Positions 1 to 6,430 are shown, counted from the stretch's first letter. The stretch: 8,899 nt of DNA from UBA10107 sp964572885 (GCA_964572885.1 CAZNFC010000033.1:1-8899), one strand, 5' to 3'. Program-made: numbers and translations. Notes: generated from the letters alone by a model not told the origin.

Positions 1-276
1 AGGAGTAGGCTGGCGTGGTAGTCCCACGTTGTCACCGTAAACGGACTTTAGACGGGGCCGAAGCTTGGGAAGAGGCAGTTTTCAGGACTATCAGTCTTGT
101 TATGAACTGCGAAGTTCTGTCTCAAGGGATTACTGCAATGCGAACTGTGTCAGGTCCGGAAGGAAGCAGCACTAAACTTTGAAGCTAATGCTTTTGAGGT
201 AGCGGAATGGAGAACATAGCAAGGTAGCTGATTTTCTTGATTATTGTCCATTTTTGAGCGTACCTGCCTACTTTTT
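1..276 (+). ncRNA. Archaeal-type signal recognition particle (7S) RNA
   Basis: SRP RNA is the scaffold of the particle that targets nascent secretory and membrane proteins; it binds SRP54 through helix 8 and, in archaea, SRP19 through helices 6 and 8. Seen here: the two ends pair in a 10-bp helix 1 (1-10 with 266-275, including two G-U pairs). Two small hairpins follow, at 14-28 (helix 3) and 35-44 (helix 4, loop TAAA). The segment just after them (about 52-63) resembles other archaeal SRP RNAs. Helix 6 is the hairpin 96-126 with a GCGA loop. Helix 8 lies at about 147-172, with a GGAA tetraloop at 158-161 and the conserved AAGCAGC on its 3' side. The presence of helix 6 separates it from the long Bacillus-type bacterial RNA. 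The 3' end is a T-run at 272-276. The true 5' end could lie a few bases outside the window. The assignment is firm; exact ends are approximate. Confidence 0.93.
272..276 (+). terminator. T-run terminator of the SRP RNA
   Basis: Five T residues immediately follow the closing helix 1 of the SRP RNA. Archaeal RNA polymerase commonly terminates on oligo-T without needing a hairpin, so this is the natural 3' end of the RNA. Inferred from position and composition only. Confidence 0.55.
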
Positions 277-281
277 GACTT

Positions 282-299
282 AGAAAAGGTTTAAAAATA
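282..299 (+). promoter_or_regulatory. Archaeal BRE/TATA promoter, probably leaderless
   Basis: A purine-rich stretch (AGAAAAGG, 282-289) followed by TTTAAAAATA (290-299) looks like an archaeal BRE plus TATA box. The box centre is about 29 nt upstream of the ATG at 324. Archaeal transcription usually starts 25-30 nt downstream of the TATA centre, so the transcript should begin at or within a few bases of the start codon. No Shine-Dalgarno motif lies in 305-323, which fits a leaderless mRNA. It would drive the sugar-modification genes that follow, separately from the SRP RNA. Confidence 0.6.
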
Positions 300-323
300 A
301 GTTCATTAGAGATTCATATTAAG

Positions 324-1241
324 ATGAGTAAAATAGTCATCACGGGGGGACTTGGGTACATAGGAACGCACCTTTGTCAGCTCTATGCCGACCAAAAAGA
401 TGATGAAGTTACAGTTATAGATAACAGGTTTATCCCAGAAGGAATAGCTCAGCTAAAAAAATGGGGGATAAAGTTTGTTGAAGGAGATATATTGAATGCT
501 ACATTGATGAATGATGTTCTGAAAGACTGTGATATCGTATATCATTTAGCTGGAATAACTGATGTAGCTTACACAAATACAGAATCTGATCCTGCAAAAG
601 ATGCTCTTATAAGAAAAGTAGGCGTAGAAGGCTCTAAAAACATAATAGATGCGATGCCTAAAAAAGGAAAAATTGTATTCCCTTCATCACATGTATTGTT
701 TGAAGGACTTCAGCAGGAAACTTTAGATGTGGATGAAAATCATAAAGTTGAACCTAAGCTGGCATACTCTACAGCAAAACATGCTACTGAGGAAGATCTG
801 AAGCAAAGCGGGAAAAATTATGTCATATGCAGATTGGGTTCTAATTATGGTTATGGTCAGTCTATGAGATTGAAGATAGTAGGAAATACTTTTGCAAAGA
901 TGGCTTCGCAAAATGGCACAATGAAATTATTTGGAGGAGGAAAGCAGTATAAGCCTCTTGTCTCGGTAAAAGATGTGGCTCGCTGCCTGAAGTTCTTGGG
1001 AGAAAATAAAAATATCAATAATGAATTATTCCATGTTGTAAATGAAAATCTAAGAGTGAGAGAAATCGCGGAAATGTGCAAGAAAGCAAATGAAAGTGTC
1101 AATATAATAAAAACTGATGACTTGGTGCCTAATGACGGATATACATTAAGCAATAAGAAATTGCTGGAAACAGGATTTAGATTCAAATATAATGCTGAAG
1201 ATGACATCAGGGAGATGATAAATCTATGGAAGACTCACTGA
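324..1241 (+). CDS. Extended SDR NAD-dependent nucleotide-sugar epimerase/reductase
   Basis: This 305-residue protein is an extended short-chain dehydrogenase of the GalE/RfbB superfamily, which oxidises and reduces nucleotide-activated sugars in the cytoplasm. Seen: the N-terminal Rossmann motif GGLGYIG (residues 8-14), Asp33 at the end of beta-2 (favours NAD over NADP), a HLAG strand at 74-77, a Ser pair at 121-122, and the catalytic YSTAK (Tyr148, Lys152). The segment FGGGKQYKPLVSVKDVA (about 203-219) is the family's substrate-side signature. A 4,6-dehydratase would carry Thr-Asp-Glu at the Ser121 region; here it reads SSH, so epimerase or 4-ketoreductase is more likely. Length is normal and the start is supported by the leaderless promoter. 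It overlaps the next gene by 16 nt, implying coupled expression with the C-methyltransferase. The family is certain; the sugar substrate is unknown. Confidence 0.9.
   Translation: MSKIVITGGLGYIGTHLCQLYADQKDDEVTVIDNRFIPEGIAQLKKWGIKFVEGDILNATLMNDVLKDCDIVYHLAGITDVAYTNTESDPAKDALIRKVGVEGSKNIIDAMPKKGKIVFPSSHVLFEGLQQETLDVDENHKVEPKLAYSTAKHATEEDLKQSGKNYVICRLGSNYGYGQSMRLKIVGNTFAKMASQNGTMKLFGGGKQYKPLVSVKDVARCLKFLGENKNINNELFHVVNENLRVREIAEMCKKANESVNIIKTDDLVPNDGYTLSNKKLLETGFRFKYNAEDDIREMINLWKTH
1210..1214 (+). promoter_or_regulatory. Shine-Dalgarno site for the fusion methyltransferase
   Basis: GGGAG lies 11 nt upstream of the ATG at 1226, inside the end of the preceding SDR gene. The spacing is slightly long, but it is the only good match and supports 1226 as the start. 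It contrasts with the promoter-proximal genes, which lack such a motif. Confidence 0.45.
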
Positions 1242-2848
1242 AACCTGAATATGTAGTAAAAGGAAGCAAAGAATATGTCGATGCAAGAGGAAAGATAAGC
1301 AATTTTGAGCTGTCAGAGCCTGTGAACTGGCTTGGTCTGATAACTTCCACTAAAAATATCACCCGTGCAAATCATTATCATCCTATACAGGAGCAGAAAG
1401 TTCTTTTGATAAATGGGAAATATGTAAGTGTCTACAAAGATCTTTCAAAACCTAACAGCCTGACTGAATCTCATCTTATATTGCCTGGAGATCTGATAGT
1501 TACTAAGCCTAATGTGGCTCATACTATGGTCTTCCTTGAAGACTCTACGATATTAAATTTAGTAAGAGGAGAAAGAGAGCATGAGAACTTTGGAGTGCAT
1601 ACGATACCGTATGAATTGGTGAATCAAGAACAGCTTCAAGGATACGTAGCTAATTATCAGACTAAATGCAGAGTATGCGGATGCGAAGACCTGAAACAGG
1701 TAGTTTCTCTTGGAAATTCTCCTCTTGCAAATAATCTATTGAGAAGTCAGGATGAAAAATCAGAGGAATTCCCTCTTGCGATTAATTTTTGTCCGAAATG
1801 CTATTTATGCCAACTGTCTTACTTTGTGCCAAGAAACAAGGTATTTGATAATTATCTATATGTATCTTCAACAGCAAAAAGTTTCAGGGATCATTTTGAA
1901 AATTTAGCTGTGAAATTGACTGATGAATACAAGCTAAATAATAAATCGCTTGTAGTTGATATAGGAAGCAATGACGGAGTATTCCTTAAGCCTCTTAAGG
2001 AAAGAGGAGTTAATATTACAGGAGTCGAGCCTGCAAAGAACGTATGCGAAATAGCAAAAGCAAACGGAATCGACACCATACAGGGATATTTCAATGAGAC
2101 AATCGTGAATGACATAGTGAAATCAAAAGGAAAAGCTGACATCGTGACAGCATTCAATGTCTTTGCCCATGTGGATGATATCCAAAGAGTGGCTAATAAC
2201 GCATTCAAATTATTGAAAGATGATGGCACTTTCATAATAGAAGCTCAATATTTAGTGGATACGATGAGGGATCTGACATTCGATAATATCTATCATGAGC
2301 ATCTTTACTATTACAGCGTCACTTCATTAAATGAATTCTTCAAGAGAATAGGATTGACAATTACAAAAGTTGAGCATGTCAATACTCACGGCGGCTCAGT
2401 AAGAGTTTATGTCAAAAAAAATCCTTCTGTGATTGACGAATCAGTCAATAACTTCCTGAAATCAGAGGAAAATCTTGGAATTCGCGACTTTAAGACTTAT
2501 TCTTCATTTGCCGATAGGATATACAAGGAAAAAGAAAATGTTGAGAAGAAAATAAGGGAGATAAAATCTCAGGGAAAGAAAATAGTCGGATACGGAGCTC
2601 CTGCAAAAGCGACTACCGTGTTGAATTTCTTCGGGATTGACTACAAAGATATAGATTTCATAGTGGAAGATAATAAGTTAAAACATAATCTTTTTGTTCC
2701 CGGAGTCAAGATACCTATCAAAGACAGGAGCAGCATGCAAACTCTGCCTGATTATGTTCTTATCTTAGCATGGAATTTCGCAGAAGACATAAAGAGAAAC
2801 AATAAAGATCTTGCAGATAAAGACGTGAAATTCATAACATTGAGATAA
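1226..2848 (+). CDS. Cupin - sugar C-methyltransferase fusion protein
   Basis: This 540-residue protein joins two enzymes normally found separately. Residues about 15-130 form a cupin of the WxcM/CapF-C-terminal type: ITRANHYH with His50 and His52, Glu56, and a second-motif His99 as likely metal ligands. Residues about 146-540 match the three-part sugar C-methyltransferase architecture (Methyltransf_13, SAM-binding domain, Methyltransf_14), which transfers methyl from SAM to the carbon next to a 4-keto group on a dTDP-sugar (TylC3/TcaB9 type). Seen: zinc ligands Cys148/151 and Cys189/192; SAM loop VVDIGSNDG (243-251) with Glu268; YHEHL (356-360), where Tyr356, Glu358 and His359 line up with the catalytic Tyr-x-Glu-His I recall for TcaB9; and GYGAPAKA (455-462) opening the C-terminal domain. 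Without the cupin part it is about 400 residues, the usual family length. The cupin probably epimerizes or isomerizes the same ketosugar (inference). It overlaps the SDR gene by 16 nt. Confidence 0.88.
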   Translation: MEDSLKPEYVVKGSKEYVDARGKISNFELSEPVNWLGLITSTKNITRANHYHPIQEQKVLLINGKYVSVYKDLSKPNSLTESHLILPGDLIVTKPNVAHTMVFLEDSTILNLVRGEREHENFGVHTIPYELVNQEQLQGYVANYQTKCRVCGCEDLKQVVSLGNSPLANNLLRSQDEKSEEFPLAINFCPKCYLCQLSYFVPRNKVFDNYLYVSSTAKSFRDHFENLAVKLTDEYKLNNKSLVVDIGSNDGVFLKPLKERGVNITGVEPAKNVCEIAKANGIDTIQGYFNETIVNDIVKSKGKADIVTAFNVFAHVDDIQRVANNAFKLLKDDGTFIIEAQYLVDTMRDLTFDNIYHEHLYYYSVTSLNEFFKRIGLTITKVEHVNTHGGSVRVYVKKNPSVIDESVNNFLKSEENLGIRDFKTYSSFADRIYKEKENVEKKIREIKSQGKKIVGYGAPAKATTVLNFFGIDYKDIDFIVEDNKLKHNLFVPGVKIPIKDRSSMQTLPDYVLILAWNFAEDIKRNNKDLADKDVKFITLR

Positions 2849-2855
2849 TAAAAAA

Positions 2856-2871
2856 CAGAAAGTCTTAAAAA
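2856..2871 (+). promoter_or_regulatory. Internal BRE/TATA promoter, leaderless
   Basis: CAGAAAG (2856-2862) followed by CTTAAAAA (2864-2871) repeats the pattern seen upstream of position 324 (AGAAA, a short gap, then TTAAAAA). The A-rich box starts 29 nt before the ATG at 2894, so transcription would begin essentially at the start codon. The pyrimidine-rich 2879-2893 contains no Shine-Dalgarno motif; it may also help terminate the upstream transcript. This makes the aminotransferase gene the first gene of a second transcript. Confidence 0.55.
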
Positions 2872-2893
2872 CAATCATCTTTAACTTTCTTTT

Positions 2894-3952
2894 ATGAATC
2901 CGAGAATAACATCGCCATCATTCTTTGTAGGAGAATCAAGAAATGGGTATATTTCTTTTGGTTCAGGACAGCCTGATTTAGAACCTCCAAAAGAAGCTTA
3001 TGACATTAATATTAGAAAAATACCTTTTACTTACGGGATAATCCAGGGAAATAAAGAATTAAGAGAAGCTTTGTCTAAAAGATATCCCGATTCAAATCCT
3101 TCTCAGTTTGTCGTCACAAACGGAGCTTCTGAAGCTATTGATCTGACATTGAGATATATAGGACAGAATGGAGGGAAGAAAATTTTAGTACCAAGACCTT
3201 ATTATTATTCTTATCCTGGTTCTGTGAAGTTAGCAGGTATGGAACCTGTGTTCACTGATTTAGTGAAGGGTAAAATAGATGTTGATGATTTTTTACGTAA
3301 AATTCCCGAATGTGATGCTGTAATCATAAATTCTCCAGGAAATCCTACAGGGACGATACAGGACTTGAAGACTTTGAAAGTCATAGAGAAAGCCTGCAAA
3401 GATCTGAATAAGTTCATAATTTCAGATGAAGTATATTCTGAACTGCATTATGAAAGAGGAAATTATCTGATTGACGGCCCTCACGTTGTTACTATAAATT
3501 CATTCTCTAAAACATTTTCATTATGCGGACATAGGATTGGATATCTGCATTCTCATGATTCTAAGTTAATCAACGGGGTCATTGACTATAAAAATTGGAC
3601 TTCCATGAACACTAATTTAGTTGCTCAGGAGATGGCTTTGAAATCTCTTTCGGTATATGATTCAAGAGCTAAAGAGATTAAAAAGATATTCAAGGAAAGA
3701 AGGGATTTCATATACAAAGGCATGATTGATTTAGGATTGGATTTATGGAAGCCTGAAGGGGCTTTTTATGTATTTCCAAAATTTAAAGATTCTAATAAAG
3801 TTGTAAATGACTTATTTTACAAACATAAAGTTATTACTTATGATGGAAACTGGTTTGGAGCTCCTGACAGAGTTAGATTCAGTTATGCATTAGACATTCC
3901 AAAGATTAAAGAAGGACTTTCAAGAGTAAAGAAGTACCTGGAGAACAGATGA
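2894..3952 (+). CDS. Fold-type I PLP aminotransferase (class I/II)
   Basis: A 352-residue pyridoxal-phosphate enzyme of the aspartate aminotransferase superfamily, presumably moving an amino group between an amino acid and a keto acid or keto intermediate. Seen: GQPDLEPP near the N-terminus (25-32), NSPGNPTG (146-153; Asn150 contacts PLP), SDEVYSEL (177-184; Asp178 pairs with the PLP ring nitrogen), NSFSKTFSLCGHRIGY (202-217; Lys206 is the Schiff-base lysine, Arg214 the phosphate contact), and RVRFSYA near the C-terminus with Arg328 as the likely substrate-carboxylate arginine. All catalytic residues are present. It is somewhat shorter than typical AspC (about 390 residues). Sugar aminotransferases normally belong to the DegT/DnrJ/EryC1 family, which this is not, so an amino-acid or small-molecule substrate is more likely than a ketosugar. 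Its stop overlaps the next start (ATGA), tying it to the nucleotidyltransferase. Substrate unknown. Confidence 0.9.
   Translation: MNPRITSPSFFVGESRNGYISFGSGQPDLEPPKEAYDINIRKIPFTYGIIQGNKELREALSKRYPDSNPSQFVVTNGASEAIDLTLRYIGQNGGKKILVPRPYYYSYPGSVKLAGMEPVFTDLVKGKIDVDDFLRKIPECDAVIINSPGNPTGTIQDLKTLKVIEKACKDLNKFIISDEVYSELHYERGNYLIDGPHVVTINSFSKTFSLCGHRIGYLHSHDSKLINGVIDYKNWTSMNTNLVAQEMALKSLSVYDSRAKEIKKIFKERRDFIYKGMIDLGLDLWKPEGAFYVFPKFKDSNKVVNDLFYKHKVITYDGNWFGAPDRVRFSYALDIPKIKEGLSRVKKYLENR
3940..3943 (+). promoter_or_regulatory. Shine-Dalgarno site for the nucleotidyltransferase
   Basis: GGAG lies 5 nt upstream of the ATG at 3949, within the final codons of the aminotransferase gene. Good spacing supports this start and translational coupling across the ATGA overlap. 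Confidence 0.55.
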
Positions 3953-4356
3953 TAAGAGTAGCAACAAGCGGTTATTTCGATCCATTGCATGTTGGACATA
4001 TAGTACTGTTCAAGTTAGCTAAGGGATTGGGAGATAAGCTTATTGTTATCGTTAATAATGATAAACAGGCTTTGTTGAAGAAAGGACATTCTTTCATGAA
4101 TGAGAAAGAAAGGATGGAGATCATTAAGGCTATAAAATACGTCGATGAAGTTGTTCTTTGCGTTGATGAAGATTCTTCAGTTTCTAAAACATTAGCTAAA
4201 ATAAGACCAGATATCTTTGCCAAAGGCGGAGACAGATATTCACATGAGATACCTGAAGCTAAAGTCTGCAAGGAACTTGGGATTAAGATTGTTGATGGCT
4301 TAGGCAAGAAGATACAAAGCTCGAGTGAATTAGAGAGAAGAGCTAAAAAATTATAA
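3949..4356 (+). CDS. Small cytidylyl/adenylyltransferase, RfaE2/TagD-like
   Basis: A 135-residue single-domain nucleotidyltransferase of the HxGH cytidylyltransferase superfamily. These enzymes join NTP to a phosphorylated alcohol or sugar, giving a CDP- or ADP-activated product and pyrophosphate. Seen: GYFDPLHVGH (residues 8-17) with the nucleotide-binding HVGH at 14-17, the MNEKERMEIIKAIKYVDEVV helix-strand region (50-69), KGGDR at 92-96, and QSSSEL at 123-128 in place of the usual ISSTxI phosphate-binding motif. The length fits stand-alone TagD, RibL (archaeal FAD synthase) or RfaE domain II proteins. The overall pattern, including the KGGD segment, looks closest to RfaE2-type enzymes, but specificity cannot be read from sequence. 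The overlap with the aminotransferase suggests that both act on one pathway; a RibL role is the main alternative. Confidence 0.87.
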   Translation: MIRVATSGYFDPLHVGHIVLFKLAKGLGDKLIVIVNNDKQALLKKGHSFMNEKERMEIIKAIKYVDEVVLCVDEDSSVSKTLAKIRPDIFAKGGDRYSHEIPEAKVCKELGIKIVDGLGKKIQSSSELERRAKKL

Positions 4357-4382
4357 TTTTTATTTAATCTTCTTTTTACTTT
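4341..4382. terminator. Bidirectional T-run terminator between convergent genes
   Basis: Plus- and minus-strand stop codons are separated by only 3 nt (4357-4359). Reading plus, 4357-4382 contains T-runs such as 4357-4361 and 4373-4377. Reading minus, the A-run at 4345-4350 becomes six T residues just past the membrane-protein stop. Oligo-T on both strands at a convergent junction fits archaeal hairpin-free termination, with each terminator partly inside the opposite gene's end. Confidence 0.5.
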
Positions 4383-5526
4383 CATATAACTTAGAAAGCG
4401 TATATAATACTAAAAGTATGTAAAATGTAGTATAGATGTTCGTCACAACATCCCAACCATATACATTTGTAAACTCTGTGACAAAAGAGATTATGCTTGA
4501 AAGAGCCCACATCCATAAGTTATTATTGTTTTCTTTGACGTAAATATTCTTATTAAACTCGTATAATGATATAAGACTCCATACAAACAAAATATAAAAG
4601 TAAACGATTGTTGTTGGTTTTCTTTTAATTATGATCTGAACAGAATCTTTACTAAATTTCGCAATACTGTCAAAAGAGGTAGAATTAGAAAGTTGGACGG
4701 GAACTTCATATGTTTTAATCCTATGAGGAACTATATTCTTCAATGTTGCAACGTAAGTATCAAAAGGGAATGTACCATATCCCTTCAAGATAATTAATTT
4801 ATTGAACTCGAATGTGTTATCTACTTCCCTAATCATGGAATAATTATGTTCACCATAATCATCGAGATATGTTAAATTAATTGTATCAAAGTTTAATATA
4901 CTATCTGAAGAAAACGTAATTTTAGGATTAATCTTTATATAAGAAGGCTCAAAATTGTATACATTTCCTTCCAGTACTTCTATATAAATATTCTTTGCAA
5001 TGACATTACGAAGTCTCGATATTATTCCCAGATATGTTCTGCCTTCACTTGTATCTTTATTGAAAATGTACCCTCTTTCTTTCATTAAATTCTCTAGATT
5101 TGTTATTATTTTATCCGCATAATCATAGTTTTCCATCGCAAGCAGAATATTTGCAAGAAGTAGTGGGTCACCGAGATCAACCGTATCCTTCCTTAATGCA
5201 GATATGTTTATTGCTGTTTCATAATAATATATAGAAAGATATAACTCCAAGCTATCTTTAATCTTTATTGGTTCGCTATCATTCGCAGGAATTATTGAAG
5301 CTAGCTGTTCATATGCATATGCAAGATCATGATTACATCTCCAAACCGTGTCATTATAAACTTCAAGGATATAGTTTTGAGGACAACCTTGAGTAAGTAA
5401 TTTAATAGCATCGGGGTAGTTGCCTTCATTTAATTTCTGTCTCCCTTGATCAATCAGTTGATCTGCAAATACAGAATTTATTAGTATAAATAGTATGAGA
5501 AATAAAATGGTCGTTTTTGCCTTCAT
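4360..5526 (-). CDS. Secreted/membrane protein with TPR-like N-terminus and three C-terminal TM helices, function unknown
   Basis: I do not recognise this 388-residue protein as a named family. Seen: a clear signal peptide (residues 1-21, Lys-rich start, Leu/Ile/Phe core, VFA cleavage site). A helical region at about 23-180 has TPR-like features (LIDQGRQKLNEGNYPDAIKL, then LANILLAMENYDYADKII). A beta-rich domain follows at about 183-300 with FPFDTY (253-258). Three hydrophobic helices lie at about 305-324, 337-356 and 361-379, ending in a lysine-rich tail. The FPFD motif before three C-terminal helices is reminiscent of DUF4436-type proteins (tentative). Six N-x-S/T sequons (Asn58, 82, 107, 217, 228, 281) all lie before the membrane segments. 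The only two cysteines, 48 and 64, could form a disulfide. It starts 1 nt after the ilvE stop. Six 60-base lines hand-counted within it average about 29% G+C, below two leuS lines at about 39%. Confidence 0.75.
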   Translation of the reverse strand: MKAKTTILFLILFILINSVFADQLIDQGRQKLNEGNYPDAIKLLTQGCPQNYILEVYNDTVWRCNHDLAYAYEQLASIIPANDSEPIKIKDSLELYLSIYYYETAINISALRKDTVDLGDPLLLANILLAMENYDYADKIITNLENLMKERGYIFNKDTSEGRTYLGIISRLRNVIAKNIYIEVLEGNVYNFEPSYIKINPKITFSSDSILNFDTINLTYLDDYGEHNYSMIREVDNTFEFNKLIILKGYGTFPFDTYVATLKNIVPHRIKTYEVPVQLSNSTSFDSIAKFSKDSVQIIIKRKPTTIVYFYILFVWSLISLYEFNKNIYVKENNNNLWMWALSSIISFVTEFTNVYGWDVVTNIYTTFYILLVLYTLSKLYESKKKIK

Positions 5527-5527
5527 C

Positions 5528-6430
5528 TTAAACCTTCGTCAGCCATTTCTCATATTTCTTATTCTTTCCATTTACAACATCAAAGTAAGCTTTCTGCAGT
5601 TTCAAGCATAAATCAATTTTCTTACTTCTACCATCAACTGAATTAATAGGTGTAACTTCAGCAGCTGTTCCTGTCAAGAATGCTTCATCTGCATTTAACA
5701 GTTCATTAACACTAACATCTTTCTCGAACACAGATATTCCCATCTCTTTAGCCAAAGTTATCACAGAATCACGAGTGATTCCCATCAATATAGAGCCTTC
5801 TCTTGGAGTAATTAAAAGTCCATCTTTGATCAAGAATATATTCTCTCCTGTTGCTTCTGAGACTAATCCTCTATCGTCAAGCATCAATCCTTCATCATAA
5901 CCTGAGTCATTAGCTTCTCTTTTAGCTAAAGAAGAATGATAGTAATTTCCGTTTATCTTTGCTTTATTTAACACACCATGATACCTCTTCAAAGAAGTTA
6001 TCTTCACTTTGATTCCTTTCTTCAGATTCTCTTCTCCAAGATAAGTTCCGAAAGGAATGCATAAGATAGCGACTTCAACAGGACACGAAGAAGTATCCAA
6101 TCCTATCTGGCCGTATCCGAAATAACAAACAGGCCTGATATAGCCAGATTTCAATTTGTTAACTTTAACTGTCTTGACAATTGCATCAAATATCTGTTTT
6201 TTAGTGAAAGGGATCTTCATCCTTATAGCATCAGCAGAATTAAACAACCTGTCAACATGTTCCTGCAATCTGAATATTGAAGTGCCTGAAGAAGTTGAGT
6301 AACATCTTATACCTTCAAAGACACCAGAACCATAATGCAATGTATGCGTCATTACATGAACTTTAGAATCCTTCCAATTGACGAACTTTCCGTTCATCCA
6401 TATCTTCTTTGTTTCTTTTATTGCTGCCAT
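5528..6430 (-). CDS. ilvE: Branched-chain amino-acid aminotransferase
   Basis: IlvE interconverts leucine, isoleucine and valine with their 2-keto acids, using glutamate/2-oxoglutarate and PLP, in the cytoplasm. The 300-residue sequence is a full-length fold-type IV (class IV) aminotransferase. Seen: HTLHYGSGVFEGIR (29-42), IRP (98-100), AKINGNYYHSSLAKREA (157-173) with Lys158 as the PLP lysine by alignment with KAGGNY of E. coli IlvE, the class IV signature SEATGENIFLIKDG (191-204), GITRD (217-221), and FLTGTAAEVTPINSVDG (251-267). All match the IlvE subgroup rather than D-amino-acid aminotransferase or aminodeoxychorismate lyase. Its ATG overlaps the leuS TAA by one base (TAATG), and the membrane-protein gene begins 1 nt after its stop, so the three are almost certainly co-transcribed. 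No strong Shine-Dalgarno motif precedes it, consistent with coupling to leuS translation. Confidence 0.95.
   Translation of the reverse strand: MAAIKETKKIWMNGKFVNWKDSKVHVMTHTLHYGSGVFEGIRCYSTSSGTSIFRLQEHVDRLFNSADAIRMKIPFTKKQIFDAIVKTVKVNKLKSGYIRPVCYFGYGQIGLDTSSCPVEVAILCIPFGTYLGEENLKKGIKVKITSLKRYHGVLNKAKINGNYYHSSLAKREANDSGYDEGLMLDDRGLVSEATGENIFLIKDGLLITPREGSILMGITRDSVITLAKEMGISVFEKDVSVNELLNADEAFLTGTAAEVTPINSVDGRSKKIDLCLKLQKAYFDVVNGKNKKYEKWLTKV

Noticed and set aside
1..276. Possible rRNA fragment or tRNA cluster at the left edge
   Set aside because: The end-to-end helix 1, helix 6 and GGAA-capped helix 8 identify SRP RNA; no tRNA T-loop or rRNA signature was seen.
1016..1029. Short A/T palindrome inside the SDR gene
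   Set aside because: It is an isolated AATAATGAATTATT-type match within coding sequence, expected by chance at this base composition, with no promoter or repeat context.
324..1241. dTDP-glucose 4,6-dehydratase (RmlB) or specific GalE assignment
   Set aside because: The dehydratase Thr-Asp-Glu triad is replaced by Ser-Ser-His, and nothing in the sequence fixes the substrate as UDP-glucose, so only the superfamily is called.
857..2235. Minus-strand open frames at 857-1207 and 1891-2235
   Set aside because: They are antisense to the SDR and methyltransferase genes, show no recognisable motif, and have a Phe/Ser/Leu-rich composition produced by reading a coding strand backwards.
2894..4356. Phosphonate route (AEP transaminase plus PntC cytidylyltransferase)
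   Set aside because: PntC is, as I recall, a MobA-like nucleotidyltransferase, whereas this protein is of the HxGH type. No PEP mutase or phosphonopyruvate decarboxylase gene is present in the window.
3972..4385. 137-residue open frame on the minus strand opposite the nucleotidyltransferase
   Set aside because: It lies antisense to a gene with clear HxGH motifs, runs into the end of the convergent membrane-protein gene, and has a low-complexity Ser/Leu-rich composition typical of shadow frames.
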